This document shows positions 1-9,080 of a stretch of 64,000 nucleotides of DNA, in pieces. The first letter of the stretch is position 1. Each line of letters begins with the position of its first letter. The notes under the pieces were generated by a model. The model was not told the DNA's origin. It searched no databases and saw only the letters and a list, made by a program, of their open reading frames with translations. Position numbers and translations under genes: made by a program. The stretch covers positions 62,001-126,000 of the forward strand of contig NZ_JMPP01000024.1 in NCBI RefSeq assembly GCF_000735435.1, read 5' to 3'. Source of the DNA: Klebsiella planticola ATCC 33531 (lineage in GTDB: Bacteria; Pseudomonadota; Gammaproteobacteria; Enterobacterales; Enterobacteriaceae).

Positions 1-1071
1 CTGGAGTCTGTGCTGATGGCGGCGGGCTACAAGGTTGGGGTTTACAGTTCACCGCATCTGGTGCGCTATACCGAGCGCGTGCGAGTACAGGGCGCGGAGC
101 TGCCGGAAGCGGCGCATACCGCCTCTTTTGCTGAAATTGAAGCCGCGCGCGGTGAGATTTCCCTGAGCTATTTCGAGTTTGGTACGCTCTCTGCACTGTG
201 GTTGTTTAAGCAGGCGCAGCTCGACGTGGTGATCCTTGAGGTTGGTCTCGGCGGGCGTCTTGATGCCACCAATATCGTTGATGCGGATGTGGCGGTGGTA
301 ACCAGCATCGCCCTGGATCATACTGACTGGCTGGGGCCGGATCGGGAAAGCATTGGCCGCGAGAAGGCCGGTATTTTCCGTGCCGGTAAACCGGCCGTCG
401 TTGGCGAACCGGAGATGCCCCATACCATCGCAGAGGTAGCCGCCGGGAAAGGCGCAACGCTTCTGCGTCGCGATGTCGACTGGCGCTATGCCGCCGGTGC
501 GCAGACGTGGTCATTCAGTGACGGGGAGGGGACGCTGGCAGATTTACCGTTGCCTCAGATTCCGCTGCCGAATGCCGCAACGGCGCTGGCGGCGCTGCGA
601 GCCAGCCGACTTCAGGTGAGCGATCGGGCGATTCGCGACGGTATTAAACAGGCCATGCTGCCGGGGCGTTTTCAGATAATCAGCGAAACGCCGCGCGTTA
701 TTCTCGATGTGGCGCATAACCCCCATGCGGCAGCCTGGCTCGCCGGACGTCTCAAAAGCCTGTCGAAAACGGGGCGCGTGCTGGCGGTTGTTGGTATGCT
801 GCATGATAAGGATATTGCCGGCACGCTGGCAAACCTGACGGCGGAAGTGGATAGCTGGTACTGTGCGCCTCTGGAGGGGCCGCGCGGTGCAACGGCGCAA
901 CAGCTGCAGGAGCATTTGCACGCAGGAAAAGCTTACGCCAACGTGGCTCAGGCCTGGCATGCGGCGATGGCCGATGCCAGACCGGAAGATACGGTGCTGG
1001 TGTGTGGTTCATTCCATACGGTGGCGCATGTAATGGAAGAAATAGAGGCGGGGAGAATCGGTGGCGAGTAA
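1..1071 (+). CDS. folC: Dihydrofolate synthase / folylpolyglutamate synthase, 5'-truncated
   Basis: This is the last 356 residues of FolC, open at the window edge and already in frame at base 1. FolC joins dihydropteroate to glutamate and then extends the polyglutamate tail of folates, using ATP in the cytoplasm. Visible Mur-ligase-type motifs, in order, are SSPHLVRYTERVR, LEVGLGGRLDATN, ALDHTDWLG, EKAGIFR (the lysine that is carbamylated in this family), LPGRFQ and LDVAHNPHA. The E. coli protein is about 422 residues, so roughly 66 N-terminal residues carrying the ATP P-loop lie outside the window. The stop overlaps the start of dedD by 11 bases, which suggests translational coupling. Confidence 0.95.
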   Translation: MESVLMAAGYKVGVYSSPHLVRYTERVRVQGAELPEAAHTASFAEIEAARGEISLSYFEFGTLSALWLFKQAQLDVVILEVGLGGRLDATNIVDADVAVVTSIALDHTDWLGPDRESIGREKAGIFRAGKPAVVGEPEMPHTIAEVAAGKGATLLRRDVDWRYAAGAQTWSFSDGEGTLADLPLPQIPLPNAATALAALRASRLQVSDRAIRDGIKQAMLPGRFQIISETPRVILDVAHNPHAAAWLAGRLKSLSKTGRVLAVVGMLHDKDIAGTLANLTAEVDSWYCAPLEGPRGATAQQLQEHLHAGKAYANVAQAWHAAMADARPEDTVLVCGSFHTVAHVMEEIEAGRIGGE

Positions 1072-1759
1072 GTTTCAGAACCGTTTAGTCGGGACGATTG
1101 TACTGGTAGCGCTGGGGGTGATTATCCTCCCGGGACTGCTTGACGGTCAGAAAAAGCATTATCAGGACGAGTTCGCGGCCATTCCACTGGTGCCAAAACC
1201 GGGCGATCGCGATGAGCCGGATATGCTTCCGGCGGCGACTCAGGCCCTTCCGGCCCAACCGCCGGAAGGGGCGGCGGAAGAGGTCAGAGCGGGAGACGCC
1301 GCTGCGCCGTCATTGGATCCGTCGCGTATTCCGGTTAACAGCAACAGTTTCGATGATGTGCAGGAGCCGGTGGTCGCGCCGAAGCCGCAGCCCAAACCGC
1401 AGCCTCAGCCTAAACCGCAGCCTCAGCCGCCGAAGCCGGTTGAGAAGCCGCAGCCGCAGCAACAAACCGTTGCCCAGACGCCGCCGGCGAAACCGGCAGA
1501 GATACCTGCTCCGACCGGCAAAGCCTATGTGGTACAGCTCGGTGCGTTGAAGAATGCGGATAAGGTCAACGAAATCGTCGGTAAGCTGCGTTCCTCCGGG
1601 TTTAAGGTCTACACGTCGCCTTCGACGCCGGTTCAGGGTAAAATTACCCGTATTCTGGTCGGTCCCGATACCTCAAAAGATAAACTGAAAGGGCAGCTTG
1701 GCGACCTGAAACAGATCTCCGGCCTGAGCGGTGTGGTCATGGGATATAGCCCCAACTAA
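1061..1759 (+). CDS. dedD: Cell division protein DedD with SPOR domain
   Basis: 232 residues. A short cytoplasmic N-terminus is followed by one membrane segment (about residues 8-28, LVGTIVLVALGVIILPG). A long proline/glutamine/lysine-rich periplasmic linker (about 100-150, repeats of the type KPQPQP) leads to a C-terminal SPOR domain (about 152-230) that begins AYVVQLGALKNADK. SPOR domains bind denuded septal peptidoglycan, and DedD supports constriction in E. coli. The start is GTG with GGGGAG just upstream and lies inside the end of folC. The linker is low-complexity and repetitive at DNA level. Confidence 0.93.
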   Translation: MASKFQNRLVGTIVLVALGVIILPGLLDGQKKHYQDEFAAIPLVPKPGDRDEPDMLPAATQALPAQPPEGAAEEVRAGDAAAPSLDPSRIPVNSNSFDDVQEPVVAPKPQPKPQPQPKPQPQPPKPVEKPQPQQQTVAQTPPAKPAEIPAPTGKAYVVQLGALKNADKVNEIVGKLRSSGFKVYTSPSTPVQGKITRILVGPDTSKDKLKGQLGDLKQISGLSGVVMGYSPN

Positions 1760-1829
1760 TCTTGCCCCTTGCCGCGCTGATGAGGGGCGAAGCTCCTGTC
1801 TGACGCGCTTTCAGGAGGCGCAAGGCAGC

Positions 1830-1864
1830 ATGGCGTTGAATGTTTTTTCAGCGCCATTTTTATT
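1830..1864 (+). terminator. Rho-independent terminator after folC-dedD
   Basis: ATGGCGTTGA (1830-1839) pairs with TCAGCGCCAT (1848-1857), one G-U pair included, and is followed by a short T run. It separates dedD from the cvpA-purF promoter. Confidence 0.8.
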
Positions 1865-1886
1865 TCTGTAGGGCACGGAAATCCCT

Positions 1887-1902
1887 ACGCAAACGTTTTC
1901 TT
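1887..1902 (+). promoter_or_regulatory. PurR operator of cvpA-purF
   Basis: ACGCAAACGTTTTCTT matches the PurR consensus ANGCAANCGNTTNCNT at every defined position. It lies 55 bases before the cvpA start, with a TAGAAT-like -10 just downstream (about 1910-1915). PurR with hypoxanthine or guanine represses purine synthesis genes, and purF is a classic target. Confidence 0.9.
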
Positions 1903-1957
1903 TTTCTGTTAGAATGCGCCCCGAACCGGACGACAGGGCGTAAATCGTGGGATGTTT

Positions 1958-2446
1958 ATGGTCTGGATTGATTACGTCATTATAGCGGTGATTGGTTTTT
2001 CCTGTCTGGTAAGCCTGATCCGCGGCTTTGTTCGTGAAGCGTTATCGCTGGTAACCTGGGGATGTGCTTTCTTTGTCGCCAGTCATTACTACACTTACCT
2101 GGCTGTCTGGTTCACGGGCTTTGAAGACGAAATGGTCCGCAATGGGATTGCTATCGCGATACTGTTTATCGCAACGCTTATCGTTGGCGCCATCGTTAAC
2201 TATGTGATTGGCGCACTGGTTGAGAAAACGGGCCTGTCGGGTACCGACAGGGTGTTAGGGATCTGTTTTGGCGCCCTGCGTGGCGTGCTGATTGTCTCTG
2301 CGATTCTGTTCTTTCTCGATAGCTTTACCGGTATGGCGAAAAGCGAAGACTGGCAAAAGTCAGAGCTTATCCCGCAGTTCAGTTTCGTTATCAGATGGTT
2401 TTTTGACTATCTGCAAAGCTCGTCAAGTTTCTTGCCCAAAGCATAA
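1958..2446 (+). CDS. cvpA: Colicin V production / purine-regulon membrane protein CvpA
   Basis: 162 residues from the ATG at 1958, which gives the family's usual MVWIDY start and has a GGGA ribosome site at proper distance. A second ATG six bases upstream (1952) is also in frame. Four hydrophobic segments span most of the protein; the C-terminus (FLPKA) is short and polar. CvpA is an inner-membrane protein needed for colicin V export and linked to envelope stress; its molecular activity is unclear. It is the first gene of the PurR-controlled cvpA-purF operon, with 33 bases before purF. Confidence 0.93.
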   Translation: MVWIDYVIIAVIGFSCLVSLIRGFVREALSLVTWGCAFFVASHYYTYLAVWFTGFEDEMVRNGIAIAILFIATLIVGAIVNYVIGALVEKTGLSGTDRVLGICFGALRGVLIVSAILFFLDSFTGMAKSEDWQKSELIPQFSFVIRWFFDYLQSSSSFLPKA

Positions 2447-2479
2447 GCGTTGGGATGTGGCTGAACGAGGAAAAGACGT

Positions 2480-3997
2480 ATGTGCGGTATTGTCGGTATC
2501 GCCGGTGTTATGCCGGTAAACCAGTCGATTTATGACGCGTTAACGGTGCTTCAGCATCGTGGCCAGGATGCCGCAGGCATCATCACTATTGATGCAAATA
2601 ACTGTTTCCGTTTGCGTAAGGCGAACGGACTGGTGAGCGACGTTTTTGAAGCTCGCCACATGCAGCGTATGCAGGGCAATATGGGGATTGGCCATGTTCG
2701 CTATCCTACGGCGGGCAGCTCAAGTGCCTCCGAAGCACAGCCTTTCTATGTCAACTCACCGTATGGTATTACGTTGGCGCATAACGGCAATCTGACCAAC
2801 GCGCACGAGCTGCGCAAGAAGCTGTTTGAAGAAAAACGCCGCCATATCAACACCACCTCCGATTCTGAAATCCTGCTCAACATCTTCGCCAGCGAGCTGG
2901 ATAATTTCCGTCATTACCCACTGGAAGCGGATAACATTTTTGCCGCGATTGCCGCCACCAACCGTCAGATCCGCGGCGCCTACGCCTGCGTGGCGATGAT
3001 TATCGGTCACGGTATGGTCGCGTTCCGCGATCCGAACGGCATCCGCCCTCTGGTGTTGGGGAAACGTGATGTTGGCGATGGTCGTACCGAGTATATGGTG
3101 GCCTCCGAAAGCGTGGCGCTGGATACCCTGGGCTTCGAATTCCTGCGCGATGTGGCGCCGGGTGAAGCAGTCTATATTACCGAGAAGGGCCAGCTGTTTA
3201 CCCGTCAGTGCGCCGAGAATCCGGTCAGCAACCCGTGCCTCTTTGAGTACGTCTATTTTGCTCGCCCGGACTCGTTTATCGACAAAATTTCCGTCTACAG
3301 CGCGCGCGTCAATATGGGCACCAAACTGGGTGAGAAGATTGCGCGCGAGTGGGAAGATCTGGACATCGACGTGGTCATTCCGATTCCGGAAACCTCCTGC
3401 GATATTGCGCTGGAAATCGCCCGAATCCTCGATAAACCCTATCGCCAGGGCTTCGTGAAAAACCGCTACGTTGGCCGCACCTTTATCATGCCAGGTCAGC
3501 AGCTGCGCCGGAAATCCGTACGCCGTAAGCTCAATGCTAACCGCGCAGAATTCCGGGATAAAAACGTCCTGCTGGTGGATGACTCCATCGTGCGTGGCAC
3601 CACCTCGGAGCAGATTATCGAGATGGCGCGCGAAGCCGGCGCGAAAAAAGTCTATCTGGCTTCCGCGGCGCCAGAGATTCGTTTCCCGAACGTTTACGGC
3701 ATTGATATGCCTACGGCTACCGAGCTTATCGCCCACGGTCGCGAAGTGGACGAAATCCGCCAGATCATTGGCGCTGATGGTCTTATCTTCCAGGATCTGA
3801 ACGATCTGATTGATGCCGTACGTGTGGAAAATCCGGATATTCAACAGTTTGAATGTTCGGTATTTAACGGCGTATACGTCACTAAGGATGTGGACCAGCA
3901 GTACCTCGATTATCTCGATTCCTTACGTAATGACGATGCGAAAGCGGTGCAGCGTCTGAACGAAGTGGAAAATTTAGAGATGCATAACGAAGGCTAA
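2480..3997 (+). CDS. purF: Amidophosphoribosyltransferase
   Basis: 505 residues. It catalyses the first committed step of purine synthesis, PRPP plus glutamine to 5-phosphoribosylamine. The N-terminus MCGIVGIAG places the glutaminase nucleophile at Cys2 once Met is removed, so the start is certain. The N-terminal Ntn-type glutaminase domain includes HNGNLTNA. The C-terminal phosphoribosyltransferase domain carries the PRPP motif [14 protein letters not shown] (about residues 363-376). Second gene of the operon behind the PurR box; a strong terminator follows. Confidence 0.98.
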   Translation: MCGIVGIAGVMPVNQSIYDALTVLQHRGQDAAGIITIDANNCFRLRKANGLVSDVFEARHMQRMQGNMGIGHVRYPTAGSSSASEAQPFYVNSPYGITLAHNGNLTNAHELRKKLFEEKRRHINTTSDSEILLNIFASELDNFRHYPLEADNIFAAIAATNRQIRGAYACVAMIIGHGMVAFRDPNGIRPLVLGKRDVGDGRTEYMVASESVALDTLGFEFLRDVAPGEAVYITEKGQLFTRQCAENPVSNPCLFEYVYFARPDSFIDKISVYSARVNMGTKLGEKIAREWEDLDIDVVIPIPETSCDIALEIARILDKPYRQGFVKNRYVGRTFIMPGQQLRRKSVRRKLNANRAEFRDKNVLLVDDSIVRGTTSEQIIEMAREAGAKKVYLASAAPEIRFPNVYGIDMPTATELIAHGREVDEIRQIIGADGLIFQDLNDLIDAVRVENPDIQQFECSVFNGVYVTKDVDQQYLDYLDSLRNDDAKAVQRLNEVENLEMHNEG

Positions 3998-4014
3998 TTG
4001 ACCCTGGCGTTGTG

Positions 4015-4049
4015 AAAAGCCCGCCGTCATACGACCGCGGGCTTTTGTG
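4015..4049 (+). terminator. Terminator after purF
   Basis: A perfect 10-bp stem, AAAAGCCCGC (4015-4024) with GCGGGCTTTT (4037-4046), and a 12-base loop. The U-rich right arm makes this a typical intrinsic terminator. It ends the cvpA-purF transcript before ubiX. Confidence 0.9.
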
Positions 4050-4131
4050 TTCTTACCGCGTGGCCGCAAGGCTTGCGTCCGCTGCTATAATCCGGCAAAG
4101 TCTGCCCCATTATGTGGAAGAGGGCATCATC

Positions 4132-4716
4132 GTGAAACGACTTATTATTGGTATCTCTGGCGCCAGCGGCGCCATTTACGGTGTGCGACTGCTTCAGATT
4201 TTACGCGATGTGCCTGATGTCGAAACGCATCTGATCATGAGCCAGGCAGCGCGGCAGACGCTGGCGCTGGAGACCGAGTACTCTCTGCGGGAAGTGCAGG
4301 CGCTGGCGGATGTGGTCCATGATGCGCGCGATATCGCCGCCAGTATCTCGTCGGGGTCGTTCAAGACGGCCGGAATGGTGATCCTGCCTTGCTCGGTGAA
4401 AACGCTTTCTGGCATTGTTCACAGCTATACCGATGGTCTGCTGACCCGCGCGGCGGACGTGGTCCTCAAAGAGCGTCGTCCGCTGGTACTGTGCGTGCGG
4501 GAAACGCCGTTCCATCTCGGGCATCTGCGCCTGCTGGTGCAGGCGGCAGAGATGGGAGCGGTGATTATGCCGCCGGTTCCGGCCTTCTACCATCGCCCGC
4601 AAACCCTCGATGATGTGATTAATCAGACCGTCAACCGGGTTATCGATCAGTTCGATATTACCCTCCCGCAGGATCTGTTTACCCGTTGGCAGGGACCTTC
4701 GGACGCACTAAAGTAG
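4132..4716 (+). CDS. ubiX: Flavin prenyltransferase UbiX
   Basis: 194 residues from the GTG at 4132. The open frame extends upstream to 4012, but that part is the purF terminator region, and the family N-terminus begins MKRLIIGISGASGAIYG. UbiX prenylates FMN to prenyl-FMN, the cofactor of UbiD, which decarboxylates the ubiquinone ring precursor. FMN/dimethylallyl-phosphate binding motifs are GISGASGAIYG near the N-terminus, ISSGSF in the middle, and RRPLVLCVRETP. The last few residues (PSDALK) extend past the usual E. coli end; the TAG stop lies inside an inverted repeat (4704-4720). Confidence 0.94.
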   Translation: MKRLIIGISGASGAIYGVRLLQILRDVPDVETHLIMSQAARQTLALETEYSLREVQALADVVHDARDIAASISSGSFKTAGMVILPCSVKTLSGIVHSYTDGLLTRAADVVLKERRPLVLCVRETPFHLGHLRLLVQAAEMGAVIMPPVPAFYHRPQTLDDVINQTVNRVIDQFDITLPQDLFTRWQGPSDALK

Positions 4717-4720
4717 TGCG
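4704..4720 (+). promoter_or_regulatory. NtrC-like dyad 1 upstream of argT
   Basis: CGCACT-N5-AGTGCG keeps the GCAC/GTGC core and 17-bp span of an NtrC site (TGCACC-N5-GGTGCA). It overlaps the last codons and stop of ubiX. A second dyad sits 30 bp downstream, about three helical turns. Confidence 0.45.
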
Positions 4721-4733
4721 TGCCGTGAACTTT

Positions 4734-4750
4734 TGCGCCTCCGCAGTGCA
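4734..4750 (+). promoter_or_regulatory. NtrC-like dyad 2 upstream of argT
   Basis: TGCGCC-TCCGC-AGTGCA agrees with the NtrC half sites at 10 of 12 defined positions. Centred 30 bp from dyad 1 and about 190 bp upstream of the predicted sigma54 start, which is acceptable for an enhancer. Confidence 0.5.
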
Positions 4751-4905
4751 ATTTTGTCGCCTCGATCAAATCCTCAACATTTAATTTGTTTTTTTGCGTT
4801 CGGCCACTGCGGTTTGTCCGTCAATGCTGTTATCTTCCCTCTTAAGACAATCCTGCAACTTTATATTAACAAATTTAACGCTGTTTCCAGCACGCACTGA
4901 GAAGA

Positions 4906-4921
4906 TGGCATAAAACCTGCA
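4906..4921 (+). promoter_or_regulatory. Sigma54 (RpoN) promoter of argT
   Basis: TGGCAT-AAAAC-CTGCA fits the -24/-12 consensus TGGCAC-N5-TTGCW with GG and GC exactly 10 bases apart. Predicted start near 4933, leaving a leader of about 57 bases before argT. Nitrogen control of argT through NtrC is established in Salmonella. Confidence 0.75.
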
Positions 4922-4989
4922 GGATGAGTCGGCTACACATAACGAAACAACGCACCATATAACAACATCACGACACTTAAGGGTATTGT

Positions 4990-5772
4990 ATGAAGAAGAC
5001 GATCCTGGCCCTCTCTTTAATCATGGGAATCAGCAGCGCTTCCAGCGTTTTTGCCGCGCTTCCGCAAAGCATTCGTATCGGTACCGATGCCACCTACGCG
5101 CCTTTCTCCTCGAAAGATGCGAAAGGGGATTTCGTGGGTTTTGATATCGATTTGGGCAATGAGCTGTGTTCGCGTATCAAAGTAAAATGTACCTGGGTGG
5201 GGAGCGACTTTGATTCATTGATTCCCTCGCTGAAGGCGAAGAAAATTGACGCCATTATCTCTTCCTTATCGATTACTGAAAAACGGCAGCAGGAGATTGC
5301 CTTCTCTGACAAACTGTATGCCGCTGACTCCCGTCTGATTGCGCCAAAAGGCTCATCAATCCAGCCGACGCTGGAATCCCTGAAGGGCAAACACGTCGGG
5401 GTACTACAGGGTTCCACTCAGGAAGCGTACGGCAATGAGCGCTGGCGTAGCCAGGGCGTGGATGTCGTTGCCTACCAGAACCAGGATCTGATCTATTCCG
5501 ACCTTGCTGCCGGCCGACTTGACGCTGCGCTGCAGGATGAAGTCGCCGCCAGCGAAGGCTTCCTCAAACAACCCGCCGGTAAAGATTTCGCCTTTGCCGG
5601 TCCCTCTGTCAAAGATAAAAAATTCTTCGGTGATGGTACCGGTATTGGCCTGCGTAAAACCGATGGCGAGCTGAAAGCCGCTTTCGACAGTGCGTTGGCT
5701 GAAATGCGTAAAGACGGGACCTACGACAAAATGGCGAAGAAATACTTCAACTTCAACGTCTACGGTGACTAA
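4990..5772 (+). CDS. argT: Lysine/arginine/ornithine periplasmic binding protein
   Basis: 260 residues, the exact family length. A 22-residue signal peptide ends VFA, giving a mature start [17 protein letters not shown]. ArgT captures Lys, Arg and Orn in the periplasm and delivers them to the HisQMP membrane complex. A solute-binding family 3 fold is seen throughout, with the conserved pair of cysteines (CSRIKVKC) that form a disulfide, and the tail [11 protein letters not shown] shared with HisJ. It is a tandem paralogue of the next gene. Expression probably depends on RpoN/NtrC (site at 4906). Confidence 0.96.
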   Translation: MKKTILALSLIMGISSASSVFAALPQSIRIGTDATYAPFSSKDAKGDFVGFDIDLGNELCSRIKVKCTWVGSDFDSLIPSLKAKKIDAIISSLSITEKRQQEIAFSDKLYAADSRLIAPKGSSIQPTLESLKGKHVGVLQGSTQEAYGNERWRSQGVDVVAYQNQDLIYSDLAAGRLDAALQDEVAASEGFLKQPAGKDFAFAGPSVKDKKFFGDGTGIGLRKTDGELKAAFDSALAEMRKDGTYDKMAKKYFNFNVYGD

Positions 5773-5782
5773 ACACGCCGCG

Positions 5783-5800
5783 GGCCCGGGAAACCGGGCC
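5783..5800 (+). terminator. GAAA-capped hairpin after argT
   Basis: GGCCCGG-GAAA-CCGGGCC is a 7-bp GC stem with a GNRA tetraloop, 11 bases after the argT stop. There is no T run, so it may protect the argT mRNA 3' end or act as a weak terminator. Confidence 0.55.
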
Positions 5801-5824
5801 TGAGGGATTTCGCATGTCCACGAT

Positions 5825-5841
5825 TGCACTAAATTGGTGCA
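5825..5841 (+). promoter_or_regulatory. NtrC binding site upstream of hisJ
   Basis: TGCACT-AAATT-GGTGCA differs from the NtrC consensus TGCACC-N5-GGTGCA by one base. It lies about 168 bp upstream of the predicted hisJ start. An extra GGTGCA half site follows at about 5857. An NtrC site in this interval was described for the Salmonella dhuA (hisJ) promoter. Confidence 0.75.
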
Positions 5842-5973
5842 AATTTACCTGCGGTGTTCCGATTTGGTGCATAAAAGGTGGTTTTGTCGGGCGCTTAGTG
5901 CATAGTTAAGCGTTTATGGTGCGAAATAATTGGCTTCCGGGCGCAGAATGCTTTGCCTTACCGGGGCGAATAA

Positions 5974-5989
5974 TGGCACGATAACTGGC
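5974..5989 (+). promoter_or_regulatory. Sigma54-like promoter of hisJQMP
   Basis: TGGCAC-GATAA-CTGGC has a perfect -24 block and correct spacing, but the -12 block is CTGGC instead of TTGCW, so it is a weaker match than the argT promoter. The predicted start is near 6001, 39 bases before hisJ. Confidence 0.5.
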
Positions 5990-6039
5990 GTAAGTACTTC
6001 TAATAAACTCGTTAGAATGACAGTCTGTTGAGGATAGTT

Positions 6040-6822
6040 ATGAAAAAACTGGCGTTGTCTCTTTCTTTAGCGCTGGCCCTTTCCAGCGTTAGCACGGTAT
6101 TCGCAGCCATTCCGCAAAAACTACGTATCGGTACCGATCCAACTTATGCCCCGTTCGAATCGAAAAATGCGCAGGGTCAGTTGATTGGTTTTGACATCGA
6201 TTTGGCAAAAGAGCTGTGTAAGCGTATCAATACGCAATGTACCTTCGTTGAAAACCCGCTGGATGCGCTGATCCCTTCTTTAAAAGCGAAGAAAATCGAT
6301 GCGATTATGTCTTCGTTGTCCATTACCGAAAAACGTCAGCAGGAAATTGCTTTCACCGACAAACTTTACGCTGCGGATTCCCGTCTGGTCGTGAAAAAAG
6401 GCAGTGATATCACGCCGGATCTCGCCAGACTGAAAGGCAAGCGGATCGGTGTGCTTCAGGGGACCACCCAGGAGACCTACGGTAATGAGCACTGGGCACC
6501 GAAAGGCATTGAAATTGTCTCCTACCAGGGCCAGGACAATATCTATTCCGACCTGACCGCCGGGCGTATCGACGCGGCGTTCCAGGATGAAGTCGCCGCG
6601 AGCGAAGGCTTCCTCAAACAGCCTGTTGGCAAAGATTACCAGTTTGGCGGTCCGTCGATTAAGGATGAAAAACTGTTTGGCGTCGGTACCGGCATGGGCC
6701 TGCGTAAAGAGGACAACGAGCTGCGTGAGGCGTTAAATAAAGCCTTCGCGGATATGCGCAAAGATGGCACCTACGACAAGCTGGCAAAAAAATATTTCGA
6801 TTTTAACGTGTACGGTGACTAA
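6040..6822 (+). CDS. hisJ: Histidine periplasmic binding protein
   Basis: 260 residues from the ATG at 6040, preceded by GAGGAT at good distance. An upstream in-frame TTG (6028) would break the signal peptide. The 22-residue signal peptide ends VFA, with mature start [17 protein letters not shown]. HisJ binds histidine (and less tightly arginine and lysine) and feeds HisQMP. It is closely similar to ArgT along its whole length, with shared blocks such as [14 protein letters not shown] and [15 protein letters not shown]. The CKRINTQC pair corresponds to the ArgT disulfide. First gene of the hisJQMP unit. Confidence 0.96.
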   Translation: MKKLALSLSLALALSSVSTVFAAIPQKLRIGTDPTYAPFESKNAQGQLIGFDIDLAKELCKRINTQCTFVENPLDALIPSLKAKKIDAIMSSLSITEKRQQEIAFTDKLYAADSRLVVKKGSDITPDLARLKGKRIGVLQGTTQETYGNEHWAPKGIEIVSYQGQDNIYSDLTAGRIDAAFQDEVAASEGFLKQPVGKDYQFGGPSIKDEKLFGVGTGMGLRKEDNELREALNKAFADMRKDGTYDKLAKKYFDFNVYGD

Positions 6823-6836
6823 GCATCATACGTACC

Positions 6837-6864
6837 CCATCGCGCGCATGTTGGCGCGCGATGG
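6837..6864 (+). repeat. Perfect hairpin between hisJ and hisQ
   Basis: CCATCGCGCGC (6837-6847) pairs over all 11 bases with GCGCGCGATGG (6854-6864) around a 6-base loop ATGTTG; no T run follows. In Salmonella and E. coli this interval holds REP elements that stabilise the hisJ message and lower hisQMP expression. This hairpin sits in the same place but is not an obvious REP consensus. Confidence 0.8.
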
Positions 6865-6888
6865 TCGATGACAGACAGGGCAGACAGC

Positions 6889-7575
6889 ATGCTGTACGGG
6901 TTTTCACAGGTTATTTTACAGGGCGCTCTGGTCACGCTGGAGCTGGCTCTTAGTTCGGTTGTGCTGGCGGTCCTCATTGGTCTGGCGGGTGCCGGAGCTA
7001 AGCTATCGAGCAATCGACCGCTGGCGCTGGTATTTGAAGGCTACACCACGTTAATTCGCGGCGTGCCCGATCTGGTGCTGATGCTACTGATTTTCTACGG
7101 TCTGCAGATTGCGCTGAATACGCTCACCGACGCACTGGGACTATCGCAGTTTGATATTGACCCGATGATCGCGGGGATTATTACGCTGGGCTTTATCTAC
7201 GGCGCCTATTTTACTGAAACCTTCCGCGGCGCTTTTATGGCGGTTCCGAAAGGTCACATCGAAGCGGCGACGGCCTTTGGCTTCAGCAACGGCCAGACCT
7301 TCCGGCGGATCCTCTTTCCGGCAATGATGCGCTATGCATTACCGGGAATTGGCAACAACTGGCAGGTTATCCTCAAGGCAACGGCGCTGGTCTCTCTGCT
7401 GGGGCTGGAGGATGTGGTCAAAGCCACCCAGCTGGCAGGGAAAAGCACCTGGCAGCCGTTCTACTTTGCGATTGTCTGCGGCCTGGTTTATCTCGTGTTT
7501 ACAACCGTTTCCAATGGTGTACTGCTGCTGCTTGAACGCCGTTACTCCGTGGGCGTGAAGAGGGCTGACCTGTGA
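6889..7575 (+). CDS. hisQ: Histidine/basic amino acid ABC transporter permease HisQ
   Basis: 228 residues from the ATG at 6889, matching the family start MLYGFSQVILQGALVTLEL. An upstream in-frame ATG (6868) lies right against the hisJ-hisQ hairpin. About five membrane segments. The EAA loop that contacts the ATPase is visible as EAATAFGFSNGQTFRRI. HisQ pairs with HisM to form the inner-membrane channel served by HisJ and ArgT. Its stop overlaps the hisM start. Confidence 0.95.
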   Translation: MLYGFSQVILQGALVTLELALSSVVLAVLIGLAGAGAKLSSNRPLALVFEGYTTLIRGVPDLVLMLLIFYGLQIALNTLTDALGLSQFDIDPMIAGIITLGFIYGAYFTETFRGAFMAVPKGHIEAATAFGFSNGQTFRRILFPAMMRYALPGIGNNWQVILKATALVSLLGLEDVVKATQLAGKSTWQPFYFAIVCGLVYLVFTTVSNGVLLLLERRYSVGVKRADL

Positions 7576-8288
7576 TTGAGATTATTCAGGAGTACTGGAA
7601 ATCGCTGCTGTGGACCGACGGCTACCGTTTTACCGGGGTGGCCATCACGCTGTGGTTGTTAATTTCCTCGGTGGTGATGGGCGGCATTCTGGCGGTGTTT
7701 CTTGCTATCGGGCGCGTCTCAAGCAACAAATACATTCAGTTTCCGATCTGGCTGTTTACCTATGTGTTCCGCGGTACGCCGCTGTATGTGCAGCTGCTGG
7801 TGTTTTACTCCGGGATGTATACGCTGGAAATCGTCAAAGGCACCGAGTTGCTGAACGCCTTTTTCCGCAGCGGCCTCAACTGTACGGTGCTGGCCTTAAC
7901 GCTCAATACCTGCGCCTATACCACGGAGATTTTTGCCGGGGCGATCCGTTCTGTTCCTCCCGGGGAAATTGAAGCGGCGCGGGCCTATGGTTTTTCATCG
8001 GTCAAAATGTATCGCTGCATTATTTTGCCGTCTGCGCTGCGTATCGCGCTGCCAGCGTACAGCAACGAAGTGATTCTGATGCTGCACTCCACCGCGCTGG
8101 CTTTTACTGCCACCGTGCCGGATCTGCTGAAAATCGCCAGGGATATTAACTCGGCGACCTATCAGCCGTTTACCGCCTTCGGGATTGCCGCGGTGCTCTA
8201 TTTAATTATTTCGTATGTGCTGATTAGCCTGTTCCGCAAGGCGGAAAAGCGTTGGTTGCAGCATATAAAACCTTCTTCGACGCATTGA
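7572..8288 (+). CDS. hisM: Histidine/basic amino acid ABC transporter permease HisM
   Basis: 238 residues, starting at a GTG that overlaps the hisQ stop (GTGA), a mark of coupled translation. The EAA loop is [20 protein letters not shown]. Predicted membrane segments run from about residue 25 to the C-terminus, which ends in a basic cytoplasmic tail. It forms the heterodimeric channel with HisQ. The hisP gene begins 7 bases later. Confidence 0.95.
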   Translation: MIEIIQEYWKSLLWTDGYRFTGVAITLWLLISSVVMGGILAVFLAIGRVSSNKYIQFPIWLFTYVFRGTPLYVQLLVFYSGMYTLEIVKGTELLNAFFRSGLNCTVLALTLNTCAYTTEIFAGAIRSVPPGEIEAARAYGFSSVKMYRCIILPSALRIALPAYSNEVILMLHSTALAFTATVPDLLKIARDINSATYQPFTAFGIAAVLYLIISYVLISLFRKAEKRWLQHIKPSSTH

Positions 8289-8295
8289 GACCGCC

Positions 8296-9069
8296 ATGTC
8301 CGACAATAAATTAAATGTTATCGATCTCCATAAACGTTACGGCGAGCATGAGGTGCTGAAAGGCGTCTCGTTACGGGCGCAAGCCGGGGACGTTATCAGC
8401 ATTATCGGTTCATCGGGTTCCGGTAAAAGTACCTTTTTGCGCTGCATTAACTTCCTGGAAAAGCCCAGCGAAGGCACGATAGTGGTTAACGGGCAGAATA
8501 TTGGTCTGGTCCGCGACAAAGACGGTCAGCTGAAGGTCGCAGATAAAAACCAGCTGCGTCTGCTGCGTACGCGCCTGACGATGGTGTTCCAGCATTTCAA
8601 CCTGTGGAGCCATATGACGGTGCTGGAAAACGTCATGGAAGCGCCGATTCAGGTTCTCGGGCTGAGTAAGCAGCAAGCGCGCGAGCGGGCGGTGAAATAT
8701 CTGGCGAAAGTGGGCATTGATGAGCGCCAGCAGATCAAATACCCGGTGCATCTCTCCGGCGGTCAGCAGCAGCGCGTCTCCATTGCGCGTGCGCTGGCGA
8801 TGGAGCCCGATGTGCTGCTGTTTGACGAACCGACTTCCGCGCTTGACCCTGAACTGGTAGGGGAAGTGCTGCGTATCATGCAGAAGCTGGCGGAGGAGGG
8901 GAAAACCATGGTGGTAGTGACCCATGAAATGGGCTTTGCGCGCCATGTCTCGTCGCACGTCATTTTCCTGCACCAGGGTAAGATTGAAGAAGAAGGCCAT
9001 CCGGATGAGCTGTTCGGCAATCCGAAAAGCCCCCGCCTGCAGCAGTTCCTGAAAGGCTCCTTGAAGTAA
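8296..9069 (+). CDS. hisP: Histidine/basic amino acid ABC transporter ATPase HisP
   Basis: 257 residues. It is the ATP-hydrolysing subunit of the HisQMP2 importer on the cytoplasmic face. Walker A is GSSGSGKST (about 38-46), the Q-loop lies in MVFQHFNLW, the ABC signature is LSGGQQQR, Walker B is [11 protein letters not shown], and the switch histidine is in VVVTHEM. All catalytic residues are intact. Last gene of hisJQMP; a 10-bp hairpin follows. Confidence 0.97.
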   Translation: MSDNKLNVIDLHKRYGEHEVLKGVSLRAQAGDVISIIGSSGSGKSTFLRCINFLEKPSEGTIVVNGQNIGLVRDKDGQLKVADKNQLRLLRTRLTMVFQHFNLWSHMTVLENVMEAPIQVLGLSKQQARERAVKYLAKVGIDERQQIKYPVHLSGGQQQRVSIARALAMEPDVLLFDEPTSALDPELVGEVLRIMQKLAEEGKTMVVVTHEMGFARHVSSHVIFLHQGKIEEEGHPDELFGNPKSPRLQQFLKGSLK

Positions 9070-9080
9070 GCCTGCGGTCT

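Noticed and set aside
2756-3844. A 362-codon minus-strand open frame opposite purF
   Set aside because: Entirely within purF, whose protein sequence is clearly under selection; no domain recognised.
4012-4131. Longer UbiX N-terminus starting at 4012
   Set aside because: It translates the purF terminator hairpin; the conserved protein begins at the GTG at 4132.
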